A stretch of 55,904 bases of DNA from CADEDV01 sp036383515 (lineage in GTDB: Bacteria; Bacteroidota; Bacteroidia; Chitinophagales; Chitinophagaceae): NCBI GenBank assembly GCA_036383515.1, contig DASVOE010000087.1, positions 1 to 55,904 on the forward strand, written 5' to 3'. The notes under the pieces were generated by a model that was given only the letters and a program-made list of their open reading frames with translations, made no database searches and was not told where the DNA came from. Below are positions 8,885-17,504 of the stretch, piece by piece. The position numbers and the translations under genes are program-made. The stretch's first letter is position 1. The number at the start of each line of letters is the position of its first letter.

Positions 8885-10816
8885 CTATTTCGTAATATCG
8901 TCCAGCACCTTCTGATCAATAACCACCGGGTATTTCTCTTTTAATTTCTTTATCCATTGTTCTTCGAGTAAATTCTGATAATCGTTGATCACTAAACCCT
9001 TTGCTTCGGCAAACGTTCGTTGTGAGGGTTGAGCATAGGTTTTGATAATATAGGCAAATGATGCTGTATTGTCGGTAGCATTCACCACAGGTGCAGTGAC
9101 CATACCGTTTACCGGGATCGATTTATTTTTATCCGGAAGCTGCGACCATTCATACCGGGCTGAATCAGCCACTACTTTTTCTATAAAGGCTTCGGAAAGC
9201 GTTTTCCATTTTGCCGGATTTTTTTTCAACTGGTCATATATTGTTTTTGCTACCTGCTGATCAGAACAGAAAAAAACGACTGCATCAGCACTTTTACCCC
9301 ACACATATTTTTTTTGATTGGTTTGGTATAAGGAAAGCAGTTCGGCTGAATCAGTGTGTGCCCTGTTCCATATTTCCTGTTGCATGATCTCGAAAAACAG
9401 GTTGCCATCTTTGAATTCATTCATCTGGTAGCGGAACTCTTCATTGAATGATTCCAAGTGGTCACGGTAATATTGCGATGAGATATTATGAATAAAATCA
9501 TCCATTACTTCAGGATAAGGCTTACGGCCTGAACCATCTGTTTTATACCGGAATGCCTGTGCGTAAGTGATCCAGTCAGCAACTCTTGCTGTTGTATCAC
9601 CAATAGTGAATAAGGGTGAATCGGATTTTATAGAACGGCCTATACCTAATGGTAAACGGTCCAGGGTGCTATCTGTAAATGCTATTAATGCATTCATATC
9701 ATATCCTGAAGTCTTATAACCGGCTTGTTTGATCACTTTGTTGTGTATTATTTCCCGCGATATTTTCCAGCGTTGGTCTGCATTGATCTTTCGTTTTAGT
9801 TCCTGTTCAAAATATTTATTTGCAGGATCCGTTGAAACCGGCACGATACTTATTCTTTTTACAATATGATAGCCATGTGATGTCAGGAATGGCTTCGTTA
9901 CCATATTGTTTTTAGTCAGCGCCCAAACCTTTGATTCAAAATCGTTTTCATACTGACCGACACCAAAGTCGGGCATGCTGCCACCGGTAACTGATGTCAT
10001 ATAATCATTGCTGAAGGCCATAGCCAGTTTATCAAAACTTTCACCTGCCATAATTCGTTTATACAATGAATCTGCTTTTTTAGCAAGCAATTTTTTTCCT
10101 GCCTCATCAGTGCCTGGGGGAATAGCGAGTAAAATTTGTTTGGCTTTCATTTTACCCAATGCCTTTCTTTCGCCCAGGTTCTTAAAAATATAATAACCGG
10201 ACCTTGTGCGGACAACCGGTGAGTTTTTGCCGGGTGCTAAAGCATGTACAGCATTTTCAAATGTATAGGGAAGTGTAAATGCAGTGATCCACCCGATATC
10301 ACCTTTATTGGCAGCAGCACCGGGCGCCTGTGACGATTGGGCAGCGACTTTAAAAAAATCTTCTCCTTTTTGCAAGCGATCATAAACTGAATTGGCGAGA
10401 GTAAGTGCTGTAGAAGTATCAACGTCAGCTGTACTGATAAATATAAGTCCTGTATGAATATCCTTCTGGCTGCGATGGAAAGCTTCTTTTACCAACCGGT
10501 CCATCGTTTCCGGGTCACTCATATAACTTTCAATGATCTGGTTGCGCAGGTTCTCTACTTCCATTTTTATTTGTGGCAATGTATCATATCCTCTTTCATA
10601 CGCCTCCCTGATCTTTAATCTTGAATTGATGTAAAGATCAAGGTAGTCTTTCATCGCTTTGGTTTTGTTGGTAACAACCTGTGTATTGTTTTTAGCATAA
10701 GCTCTCAAAAATTCCGGAGCTGTTACTGAATAATTGCCGTAGGTAAACAAGGTTTGAGAAAAAATAGTGCAGGATGCAAGGACTGCAACGATCACTAGCA
10801 GTGATTTTTTATTCAT
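8885..10816 (-). CDS. SurA-like peptidylprolyl isomerase with two parvulin domains
   Basis: A 643-residue exported protein. It has a signal peptide (residues 1-20), a SurA-like helical N-terminal chaperone region (about 25-115), then two tandem parvulin domains (about 117-215 and 220-325) with GDIGWI and GGSMPDFGVGQ core motifs, and a long C-terminal region of about 300 residues. Parvulins of this type help outer-membrane proteins fold in the periplasm. The gene follows the thioredoxin-like gene by 25 nt on the same strand, so the two are probably one operon devoted to envelope protein folding. The C-terminal region is specific to Bacteroidota members and its role is unknown. Confidence 0.88.
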   Translation of the reverse strand: MNKKSLLVIVAVLASCTIFSQTLFTYGNYSVTAPEFLRAYAKNNTQVVTNKTKAMKDYLDLYINSRLKIREAYERGYDTLPQIKMEVENLRNQIIESYMSDPETMDRLVKEAFHRSQKDIHTGLIFISTADVDTSTALTLANSVYDRLQKGEDFFKVAAQSSQAPGAAANKGDIGWITAFTLPYTFENAVHALAPGKNSPVVRTRSGYYIFKNLGERKALGKMKAKQILLAIPPGTDEAGKKLLAKKADSLYKRIMAGESFDKLAMAFSNDYMTSVTGGSMPDFGVGQYENDFESKVWALTKNNMVTKPFLTSHGYHIVKRISIVPVSTDPANKYFEQELKRKINADQRWKISREIIHNKVIKQAGYKTSGYDMNALIAFTDSTLDRLPLGIGRSIKSDSPLFTIGDTTARVADWITYAQAFRYKTDGSGRKPYPEVMDDFIHNISSQYYRDHLESFNEEFRYQMNEFKDGNLFFEIMQQEIWNRAHTDSAELLSLYQTNQKKYVWGKSADAVVFFCSDQQVAKTIYDQLKKNPAKWKTLSEAFIEKVVADSARYEWSQLPDKNKSIPVNGMVTAPVVNATDNTASFAYIIKTYAQPSQRTFAEAKGLVINDYQNLLEEQWIKKLKEKYPVVIDQKVLDDITK

Positions 10817-10841
10817 AAGTGTTGAATTTTCTGGTGGTTGA

Positions 10842-12275
10842 TTACTGACCGTTCATTTTTACCTGCAACACTTCGTCAATTTGTTGCCAGGTCAGTTTTT
10901 TGGCAACAATACGTTTGTCTTTATCCAGCAAATATAATGTAGGAAAGCTCTGCACATCATATAGCTGTGAATAACCCGGTATGCCGGCCTCTACTAATTT
11001 TTTTTCCTGCTCTTTGGAATAATACACATTGGTCCATTCACCAATCTGGTGTTCCCCGATAAATTTTAGCCAGTCCGCTTTAGTGCCATCAGTTTCCCTG
11101 GCTACAGAATATACTTTCAAACCAACAGCCTTCCATTTTGCCTCGTATAAAGAATCTATTTTAGGGATCACTTCTTTACAGTGTCCGCAGGTAGGATCCC
11201 AAAAGCAAACAATAGTGTATTTCGCAGCATCTGCATACAGCGAACGCATCATGCCGGTAGTATCGGGCAAATTAATTTCAGCGGCAGCTGTGCCCATGAT
11301 ATTGGCCATTAAACTATAGGCCCTGTCAGTGATCATCTTGCGGCCTGCAGGTGTAAGCCAGGCATAGTCCTTTTGAGCAAAGTATTTTTCAAACAGGTGA
11401 ACGAAGATGGCGTCTTCCCACATGTATTTTTGATTGAGATAACGGTTCACAAATTTCAGCAGCAGCATTTTTGTCATTTCTTCGTTGATGATCGCATATC
11501 CCATCATTCGGTCAATTTCTTTATTAACCGAATCGGCATTGGGTACCATCAGTTCATTTAAATATTTATCCAGCTTCTGTTCAAAAAATGTCGTGTACGC
11601 CAACCGGCCATCCCAGAAATTGACACCATCCCAAAAATGATCTCTGAAATAATAATAGGCATTGAGTGAGTCATGCTTATTTTTTGGATGTTGCCATTGC
11701 AGCGGCAGCACTGGTTCACGCATAGCGATCAATAAAGCAGAGAGTATATTGTCAGGATTTTTTTTGATAAGACTTTTACGATACTGAGCTACCAGGCTAT
11801 CTAGCTTTACCAGTTCTTTATTGATCCTTGCAGAGTCTTTTGCAGTGGTGACTGTTTTTAATTGTTGCCGGGTGTCGTTAATGGCCTTTCCCTGGTTCAG
11901 CATATACTGCTGGTAAGCGTTGAATAACGTATTATCAGGTGAATGCTGAAAAGCAATTCCATTTTTAATGGTGACGGTATCAGCCACTACCGAAAATTTT
12001 TGCTGCTTATCAATTAACATTTCAAAGAAACCGGCCTTATTGGGATAGCCAATGAGGTAGATGCCACCGGGCAAGGGTTTACTGCCTTTAAAAACGGCCT
12101 GGCTATTGGCATCGAGTTTGGCAGAATCAATAATGGGATATTGTTTGCCAAAATAATGACCGAGATAGATGTATTGATTTTTAAAAGGCTTAAATGTCAC
12201 GTTGATCTCGTAAGCCGGTTGGGACATAGCAGCGATGCCGGGTAAAAAACTTAAAAGAAGGATCAATTTTTTCAT
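10842..12275 (-). CDS. TlpA-type thioredoxin-fold protein with DUF4369/DUF5106-like N-terminus
   Basis: A 477-residue exported protein with a signal peptide (residues 1-18, ending AAMSQ). The N-terminal beta-rich part (about 20-130, IYLGHYFGKQYPIIDSAKLD) resembles the DUF4369 domain. The middle helical part (about 130-330) resembles DUF5106. A thioredoxin/TlpA domain ends the protein, with redox motif CGHC at residues 363-366 and the cis-Pro in SFPTLYLL. Such proteins keep periplasmic cysteines reduced or serve cytochrome maturation. It lacks an N-terminal Cys lipobox, so it appears soluble. It is the first gene of a likely two-gene operon with the parvulin chaperone. Confidence 0.85.
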   Translation of the reverse strand: MKKLILLLSFLPGIAAMSQPAYEINVTFKPFKNQYIYLGHYFGKQYPIIDSAKLDANSQAVFKGSKPLPGGIYLIGYPNKAGFFEMLIDKQQKFSVVADTVTIKNGIAFQHSPDNTLFNAYQQYMLNQGKAINDTRQQLKTVTTAKDSARINKELVKLDSLVAQYRKSLIKKNPDNILSALLIAMREPVLPLQWQHPKNKHDSLNAYYYFRDHFWDGVNFWDGRLAYTTFFEQKLDKYLNELMVPNADSVNKEIDRMMGYAIINEEMTKMLLLKFVNRYLNQKYMWEDAIFVHLFEKYFAQKDYAWLTPAGRKMITDRAYSLMANIMGTAAAEINLPDTTGMMRSLYADAAKYTIVCFWDPTCGHCKEVIPKIDSLYEAKWKAVGLKVYSVARETDGTKADWLKFIGEHQIGEWTNVYYSKEQEKKLVEAGIPGYSQLYDVQSFPTLYLLDKDKRIVAKKLTWQQIDEVLQVKMNGQ

Positions 12276-12404
12276 GAGTCAGAATAAGCCAGTAAAGTTA
12301 TTGAAAACCCGTTCTTCCCAAACAGGTAAATGAAACAGCAGGATAGAGGCAAGTGCTGCATAAAACGTTGCCTGCCCGGGAAAAAGTATGAATACCCATA
12401 TTTA

Positions 12405-12436
12405 TTAGCCCCCTTATGAAGTTGGGGCTAAATTTG
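12405..12436 (+). promoter_or_regulatory. inverted repeat overlapping the rlmD -7 promoter box
   Basis: TTAGCCCC (12405-12412) and GGGGCTAA (12424-12431) form a perfect 8-bp inverted repeat with an 11-nt loop. Its right arm overlaps TAAATTTG (12429-12436), a -7 box. TTAG at 12405-12408 sits at the -33 position with a 20-nt gap (3 of 4 matches to TTTG). Transcription would start near 12439, 2 nt before the GTG start, so the transcript would be nearly leaderless. The repeat could be an operator or simply another member of the local CCCC/GGGG repeat family. Confidence 0.5.
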
Positions 12437-12440
12437 CGCC

Positions 12441-13952
12441 GTGCGAAGAAAAAAAGAAAATATAATACTCCAAAAGCTGCTGGTGGAAGACTATGCCGCT
12501 GAAGGAAAAAGCCTGGCCAGGGTAGATGGTAAAGTGATTTTCATTGAAAACACAGTGCCCGGGGATGTAGTGGATGTGCAACTGGGTAAGAATAAAAAAG
12601 ACTGGGCGGAAGGATGGCCTATTCATTTTCACTCCTATTCTGCTGAAAGAGTGCAGCCCTTTTGCCAGCATTTTGGAGTATGTGGTGGTTGCCAGTGGCA
12701 GATGTTGCCCTATCATCAACAATTAGAGTATAAACAACGCCAGGTGAAAGACAACCTGCAGCGTATTGGCAAGATAACACTGCCTGTAATGATGCCGATA
12801 CTGGGCGCTTACGAAACAAAATACTACCGGAATAAGATTGAATACACGTTTGGAACAAAAGAGTATACAAAGGAGAAGCCTGTCCCCTCTAGCTCCGCGA
12901 AGACGAGGCTTGTCCAACCACACGACCAACTTATTGGAGACTCAGATAAAAAAGAACTTTCTACATTACCGGAGTCTTCGCAAGTCCCCCCTTCGGGGGG
13001 CGGGAGGGCGTCCGTCCTCGGCTTTCACGCCAAAGGATTTTTTGATAAGATCGTTGATATCAAAACCTGTTACCTGCAGGGTGAACCCACGAATGCAATA
13101 CGGTTAGCGATTAAGGATTTTGCTCTCCGGAACAATTATTCCTTTTATGATATCCGTAATCATGTGGGGTTATTGCGAACCATGCAGGTTAGATTGTGCA
13201 CTACGGGTGAACTGATGATCAATATTGTTTTTGGAGAAGAAAATGAACCTAAGCGAAAAGCATTATTGGATCATCTGCTGCAACACTTCCCGGAGATCAC
13301 TACACTCTTATATACCATTAATACCAAAATGAATGATAGTCTCCACGACCTTAAACCGATGACCTGGTTTGGAAAAGGGCATGTGATAGAAAAGCTGGAA
13401 GATTTTTCATTCAAGATCGGGCCTAAATCTTTTTTTCAAACCAATACAAAGCAAGGCGAGAGGTTATATACTGTAGCGAGGGAGTTTGCCGAACTAACAG
13501 GTAAAGAAATTGTGTATGACCTGTATTGCGGCACCGGCAGTATCGGCATTTTTGTAAGTAAGCTGGCAAAAAAGATCGTTGGGGTGGAAATGATTGCTGC
13601 CGCCATTGAAGATGCCAGGGAAAATGCATTATTGAATAATTTAACGGACGCTGAATTTTATGCGGGTGATGTGATCACTATCTGCAACGATGATTTTTTT
13701 GCAGTGCATGGCAAACCTGATGTAATTATTACCGATCCGCCACGGGCAGGCATGCATGAAAAGCTGGTGAGAAAAATACTGGAGATCGCAGCGCCTGTTG
13801 TTGTTTATGTAAGTTGCAATCCGGCCACGCAGGCAAGAGACCTTGCCTTGCTGGATGAAAAATATGCGGTCACTAAAATTCAACCCGTAGATATGTTTCC
13901 GCATACATTGCATATTGAAAATGTGGTGCAGCTGAAATTGAGAAATAGTTAA
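12441..13952 (+). CDS. rlmD: 23S rRNA (uracil-C5)-methyltransferase RlmD/TrmA family
   Basis: A 503-residue class I SAM methyltransferase. It has an N-terminal TRAM domain (about 10-60), a 4Fe-4S cluster set Cys75, Cys81, Cys84 and Cys210, SAM motif DLYCGTGSIG (360-369), DPPRAG (432-437) and the catalytic nucleophile Cys459 in YVSCNPAT. It methylates a 23S rRNA uridine. The start is GTG (12441), directly after the promoter. Residues of about 143-192 are Ser/Pro/Gly-rich and unlike the family. Their DNA holds GC-rich inverted repeats, so this looks like an in-frame insertion of a palindromic element of roughly 40 codons between two cluster-binding segments. All catalytic motifs are intact, so the protein is probably functional. 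Confidence 0.92.
   Translation: MRRKKENIILQKLLVEDYAAEGKSLARVDGKVIFIENTVPGDVVDVQLGKNKKDWAEGWPIHFHSYSAERVQPFCQHFGVCGGCQWQMLPYHQQLEYKQRQVKDNLQRIGKITLPVMMPILGAYETKYYRNKIEYTFGTKEYTKEKPVPSSSAKTRLVQPHDQLIGDSDKKELSTLPESSQVPPSGGGRASVLGFHAKGFFDKIVDIKTCYLQGEPTNAIRLAIKDFALRNNYSFYDIRNHVGLLRTMQVRLCTTGELMINIVFGEENEPKRKALLDHLLQHFPEITTLLYTINTKMNDSLHDLKPMTWFGKGHVIEKLEDFSFKIGPKSFFQTNTKQGERLYTVAREFAELTGKEIVYDLYCGTGSIGIFVSKLAKKIVGVEMIAAAIEDARENALLNNLTDAEFYAGDVITICNDDFFAVHGKPDVIITDPPRAGMHEKLVRKILEIAAPVVVYVSCNPATQARDLALLDEKYAVTKIQPVDMFPHTLHIENVVQLKLRNS
12876..13020. repeat. composite GC-rich palindromic element inserted in rlmD
   Basis: Nested inverted repeats lie here: AAGCCT (12876-12881) with AGGCTT (12906-12911); GCGAAGAC (12897-12904) with GTCTTCGC (12974-12981); and a tight hairpin CCCCCC-TTC-GGGGGG (12986-13000). 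The segment is in frame and free of stops on the coding strand. It corresponds to the low-complexity, non-conserved part of RlmD. The C6-loop-G6 hairpin is nearly the same as one in paaB (20467-20481). Confidence 0.6.
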
Positions 13953-14001
13953 AGCGTAATACGATTGGTAACAGCAAATCAATAACAAGTAATTTTACCC
14001 C

Positions 14002-14679
14002 ATGAGTAATTTCAAGTTCACCCGGCCCAGTGGCTTTCCTCCGATTGTAAAGAACCTGATCATTATTAATGTACTGGTTTGGATCGCCCAGTTAATTTAT
14101 GATAAACAGGATGGAGTGCTGACCATGTTCCTGACCAGCAAAATAGCTTTATTTCCTATCGGCGATGAAATGTTCAAACCTTACCAGATCGCTACGCATA
14201 TGTTTGCGCATTCATCGTATCAATATATCAACGAATTTCAGTCCCATATTGTGTTTTATCATATCCTTTTCAATATGTTCGGCCTTTTTATGTTTGGCAG
14301 AATATTAGAAAATGTGTGGGGCGCCAAGCGATTTCTTTTCTTTTACCTGGCCTGCGGAGTTGGTGCAGCAGTGGCCCATCTTGGGATGCAATATTTTTTA
14401 GGACAGGGTGCTCCGGCTGTTGGTGCATCAGGTGCCGTTATGGGAATCTTTGCCGCTTTTGCTTACCTGTTTCCCAATACAGAATTGTATATAATGTTTA
14501 TTCCAATCCCGGTAAAAGCTAAATGGGCCATGCTTGGGTTAGCGGCTCTTGATCTGTTCGGTGGTTTTGCAAGCATGGGAGGTGATAATGTAGCCCACTT
14601 TGCCCATCTCGGTGGGGCTATAACCGGCTTTATTATTGTATTATATTGGAACAAAACCAATCGCAAATCGTTATACTAA
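14002..14679 (+). CDS. rhomboid family intramembrane serine protease (first copy)
   Basis: A 225-residue six-helix rhomboid. The catalytic Ser is Ser143 in GASGAVMG and the catalytic His is His202 in AHLGG. An HxxxN-type motif lies in helix 2 (HILFNMFGLFMFG, residues 87-99). Rhomboids cleave transmembrane substrates within the inner membrane. This copy has no added domain. It is followed after 155 bp by a second, distinct rhomboid gene on the same strand. The intervening DNA is an imperfect palindrome with a terminator-like hairpin, so the two may be separately transcribed. The start ATG is at 14002. Confidence 0.9.
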   Translation: MSNFKFTRPSGFPPIVKNLIIINVLVWIAQLIYDKQDGVLTMFLTSKIALFPIGDEMFKPYQIATHMFAHSSYQYINEFQSHIVFYHILFNMFGLFMFGRILENVWGAKRFLFFYLACGVGAAVAHLGMQYFLGQGAPAVGASGAVMGIFAAFAYLFPNTELYIMFIPIPVKAKWAMLGLAALDLFGGFASMGGDNVAHFAHLGGAITGFIIVLYWNKTNRKSLY

Positions 14680-14812
14680 AGCTAAGCGTTGAAACAGAGA
14701 AAATGGAAAAGAGGTTTCACTGGTAAAAGACCTCTTATTTTTCAAAGAGATAAAAAAGTAAACATGTATTTCTCTTTCATCTCCTTTTCTCTTTTGATCG
14801 CTTGGCTTAAAT
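14677..14812. repeat. imperfect palindrome filling the inter-rhomboid spacer
   Basis: The left arm begins at the stop codon (AAGCTAAGCGTTGAAA from 14680) and the right arm ends at about 14810. The reverse complement of the right arm begins AAGCCAAGCGATCAAA, and the similarity continues for about 35 bp through AGAGAAAA. Nearly the whole spacer is therefore a stem of about 35 bp around an inner hairpin. Confidence 0.6.
14709..14741 (+). terminator. probable rho-independent terminator after the first rhomboid gene
   Basis: AAGAGGT (14709-14715) pairs perfectly with ACCTCTT (14730-14736) across a 14-nt loop and is followed by ATTTTT. It lies inside the larger palindrome of the spacer, so termination may be an incidental property of the repeat. 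Confidence 0.5.
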
Positions 14813-14834
14813 TTACAGTCTGACAACGTGAGTT

Positions 14835-15767
14835 ATGGCATACCCCCAACGAGAATTCAGGAAACGCATATCATTCGGACAAAGCAATAATGCTTTGACG
14901 ATGCTGCTTATCGTGAACCTGGTGGTGTTTACGATCTTCGCTTTTATTAATGTATTCTACACTTTTCTATATCGTGAAGATGGACAAGCAAATGCACTTT
15001 TCCATGAAAGGATTTTAAAATGGGTGGTGCTGCCCGCTGATCTGAATGCACTGGCTTCCCGACCATGGACCATCTTAACGCATATGTTTGTGCATGTTGA
15101 GGTATTGCACATACTTGGCAATATGCTTTGGCTCTGGGGCTTTGGCTATATCATGCAGGACCTGACAGGCAATAAAAAAATATTTCCTGTCTTTATTTAT
15201 GGAGGCCTGGCGGGAGCACTATGTTATCTTTTAGCATATAATCTTTTGCCCGGTTTACAGGCACAGGCGCCGGTATCAGTTGCATTGGGGGCATCGGCGG
15301 GTATCATGGCTATTGCGGTAGTCACTACAATGGTAGCGCCGGGTTTTCGCATCTTCCCGATGCTGAATGGCGGCATACCCTTATGGGTATTGACCGTTAT
15401 CTATCTTATCATTGACCTGGCAACTATTCCTTATAATAATCCCGGTGGTCATATTGCACACCTGGGTGGGGCGTTGATGGGTTTTATTTTTATGCTGATG
15501 CTACGCAGGGGATATGATTGGAGTGAATGGATGAATAACTTTTATGATTGGTTTATCAACCTCTTTAACCCGGATAAGCCTAAGAAAGGAAGAGATATAA
15601 AAGAAGAGTTGTTTTATAAATCTTCTGCCCATCCGTATAAAAAAACGCCCAACATTACGCAGCAGCGGATTGATGACATCCTGGATAAGATCAATCAAAA
15701 AGGTTATTCCTTTTTGACAGAAGAAGAAAAAGAATTGCTGAAAAGAGCCAGCCAGGAAGAGCTGTAA
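14835..15767 (+). CDS. rhomboid family intramembrane serine protease with C-terminal cytosolic tail (second copy)
   Basis: A 310-residue rhomboid. The catalytic Ser is Ser154 in GASAG and the His is His209 in GGHIAHLGG. HILGNMLWLWGFG (92-104) is the helix-2 motif. Unlike its neighbour it has a long loop after the first helix (about 45-75) and a basic C-terminal tail (about 235-310). The tail ends in RIDDILDKINQKGYSFLTEEEKELL, which resembles the small DUF6576-type tail of Bacteroidota rhomboids. The two genes are only distantly alike, so this is not a recent tandem duplication. It ends 8 nt from the convergent sugar kinase. Confidence 0.9.
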   Translation: MAYPQREFRKRISFGQSNNALTMLLIVNLVVFTIFAFINVFYTFLYREDGQANALFHERILKWVVLPADLNALASRPWTILTHMFVHVEVLHILGNMLWLWGFGYIMQDLTGNKKIFPVFIYGGLAGALCYLLAYNLLPGLQAQAPVSVALGASAGIMAIAVVTTMVAPGFRIFPMLNGGIPLWVLTVIYLIIDLATIPYNNPGGHIAHLGGALMGFIFMLMLRRGYDWSEWMNNFYDWFINLFNPDKPKKGRDIKEELFYKSSAHPYKKTPNITQQRIDDILDKINQKGYSFLTEEEKELLKRASQEEL

Positions 15768-15775
15768 ACATGTCT

Positions 15776-16699
15776 TTACACCAACTCGATCTCAAAACTC
15801 ACCAACTCTTTAAACTGTTCTATCCTCCTGTTGATATCATTTTTACTTATTTCTTTTAAACGGGTAGCGCCGAATTTTTCTACACAAAAACTGGCCATCG
15901 CAGAACCTACAATGATAGCCCGCTTCATATTTTCAAAAGAGATATCCCCTGTTTTGGCCAAATGACCAATAAAGCCGCCGGCAAATGTATCGCCAGCTCC
16001 AGTAGGATCAAATACATCTTCAAGCGGTAGGGCCGGTGCAAAGAAAACCTCATCACCATGAAACAACAAGGCCCCATGTTCTCCCTTTTTAATGATCAGG
16101 TATTTGGGACCCATGCCTAAAATACTTTTGGCAGCCTTTACCAGGGAAAATTGTCCTGTCAGTTGTCTTGCTTCAGCATCGTTTACCATTAACAGGTCCA
16201 CATGTTTCAATACTTTTTCAAGGTCGGGCATGGCTATTTCCATCCAGAAATTCATGGTATCCATCACGATCAGCTTCGGACGGGTTTTCAACTGCTTTAT
16301 CACATTCAATTGTGTAGCGGGCGCCAGGTTACCCAACATTAAAAACGCTGCACCCTGGTAACTATCGGGAACTTTAGGGTCAAAATCAGCTAACACATTC
16401 AGATCAGTAACCAGCGTATCCCGGGTATTCATATCCTCATGATAGCGGCCACTCCAGAAAAATGATTTTTTGTCCGGCACAATTTCAACGCCTTCCAGTT
16501 GCACCCCTCTTTTTTTCAATTCCTCCATTTCTTCGTTGGGAAAATCATAGCCAACAATAGATATCTGCTGAATGGGCTTTACAAAATTGCTGGCAGCATA
16601 CGCCACATACATAGCAGAACCACCTATGATTTTATCGGTTTTTCCAAAAGGAGTTTCAATAGCATCAAAAGCCATAGTACCGACTGTGATTAAAGACAT
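15776..16699 (-). CDS. PfkB-family carbohydrate/nucleoside kinase
   Basis: A 307-residue ribokinase-fold kinase. The N-terminal GG motif region (TDKIIGGSAMYVAYAASNF) binds substrate. The C-terminal signature DPTGAGDTFAGGFIGHLA contains the anion hole and catalytic Asp. The family phosphorylates sugars or nucleosides with ATP. This subgroup, common in Bacteroidota, is annotated as a sugar or adenosine-type kinase without a confirmed substrate. Asn/Glu of the NxxE-type motif appears as LLMVNDAEARQL. It is convergent with the rhomboid gene and divergent from the phenylacetate regulator, with no metabolic partner beside it. Confidence 0.85.
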   Translation of the reverse strand: MSLITVGTMAFDAIETPFGKTDKIIGGSAMYVAYAASNFVKPIQQISIVGYDFPNEEMEELKKRGVQLEGVEIVPDKKSFFWSGRYHEDMNTRDTLVTDLNVLADFDPKVPDSYQGAAFLMLGNLAPATQLNVIKQLKTRPKLIVMDTMNFWMEIAMPDLEKVLKHVDLLMVNDAEARQLTGQFSLVKAAKSILGMGPKYLIIKKGEHGALLFHGDEVFFAPALPLEDVFDPTGAGDTFAGGFIGHLAKTGDISFENMKRAIIVGSAMASFCVEKFGATRLKEISKNDINRRIEQFKELVSFEIELV

Positions 16700-16724
16700 A
16701 AGAATTTAATTTTTCCCCATTTCA

Positions 16725-16863
16725 GTTAAAGGGGAGGTTTATTAATAGCCCCATAACATGTAAAGCCTCTTCAGGGTTTGAGGTTTTACTTAAGGCGTGC
16801 AAACCTACTGCAATTACTAATATCATTGATGGAGAAAACTCACTTATTTAACCTCCCTTAAAC
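16725..16863. repeat. palindromic repeat bounded by inverted GGGGAGGTTTA ends
   Basis: The left end GTTAAAGGGGAGGTTTATTAA-like (from 16725) and the right end, TTAACCTCCCTTAAAC (to 16863), are imperfect inverted copies. Between them an inner AAGCCTC/GAGGTTT pair (16763-16786) repeats the CCTC-TTCAGG-GAGG theme seen at the paa gene junctions. It occupies most of the spacer between the sugar kinase and the TetR gene. Confidence 0.45.
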
Positions 16864-16907
16864 GATATCGGCTATTTTATTTGAATGAATACTATTTATC
16901 TTTGGGC

Positions 16908-17501
16908 ATGGCCAAAACACCACGAAAAAAAGCATCGAAGAAAGAGCTGATCTTACGCAAGGCAGCTGCCATGTTCAGGGAAAAAGGTTTCGCCGCCACC
17001 TCTATGCGGGACCTGGCAGAATCAGTTGGCATTGAAGCCGCCAGTTTGTATAATCATATCCGCTCCAAGAATGAGATCCTAGAAGCCATTTGTTTTGATG
17101 TCGCCAACCGCTTTAATATGAATATGGAGACACTGGAAGTATCTCATCCTAAATCTATTTCCAAAGTAGAAACATTATTGCGGTTTCATATCCAGCAGAT
17201 GGTAGAGAATTATGAAGAGGTGTATGTAAGCGACCGGGAATGGAAACACCTGGAAGAACCGTATCTCTCCAACTTTCAGACCCAGCGCCGCAATTACCGT
17301 AAAAAATTTGCTTCTATCATTGAAGAAGGGATCAGTAAAAACGAAATACGTAATATCGACGCACCTACCTCGGTGCTCATCATGTTGCATGCCGTAAGTG
17401 GCATTGAAAGCTGGCATAGAAGTACCGCCAAGATCAATGCAAAGGAACTGGAAGACAATATGGTGATGATCATGATCGATGGTTTACGAAAACAAAGTTG
17501 A
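16908..17501 (+). CDS. TetR/AcrR family transcriptional regulator of the phenylacetate locus
   Basis: A 197-residue regulator. The N-terminal helix-turn-helix (about residues 10-55) reads ILRKAAAMFREKGFAATSMRDLAESVGIEAASLYNHIRSKNEIL in outline, the canonical TetR DNA-binding domain. The rest is a helical ligand-binding domain. It lies 3 nt before paaE, so the two are co-transcribed. By position it is expected to sense phenylacetyl-CoA, as PaaR-type TetR proteins do, but that is inference. An upstream ATG at 16881 is in frame. The ATG at 16908 is preferred because it begins the basic stretch MAKTPRKKASKK. A TATCTTTG -7-like box at 16897-16904 would make the message leaderless. Confidence 0.85.
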   Translation: MAKTPRKKASKKELILRKAAAMFREKGFAATSMRDLAESVGIEAASLYNHIRSKNEILEAICFDVANRFNMNMETLEVSHPKSISKVETLLRFHIQQMVENYEEVYVSDREWKHLEEPYLSNFQTQRRNYRKKFASIIEEGISKNEIRNIDAPTSVLIMLHAVSGIESWHRSTAKINAKELEDNMVMIMIDGLRKQS

Positions 17502-17504
17502 ATC

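Noticed and set aside
14002..15767. Recent tandem duplication of rhomboid genes
   Set aside because: Only the catalytic motifs agree. Lengths, loops and tails differ, so the copies are ancient paralogues.
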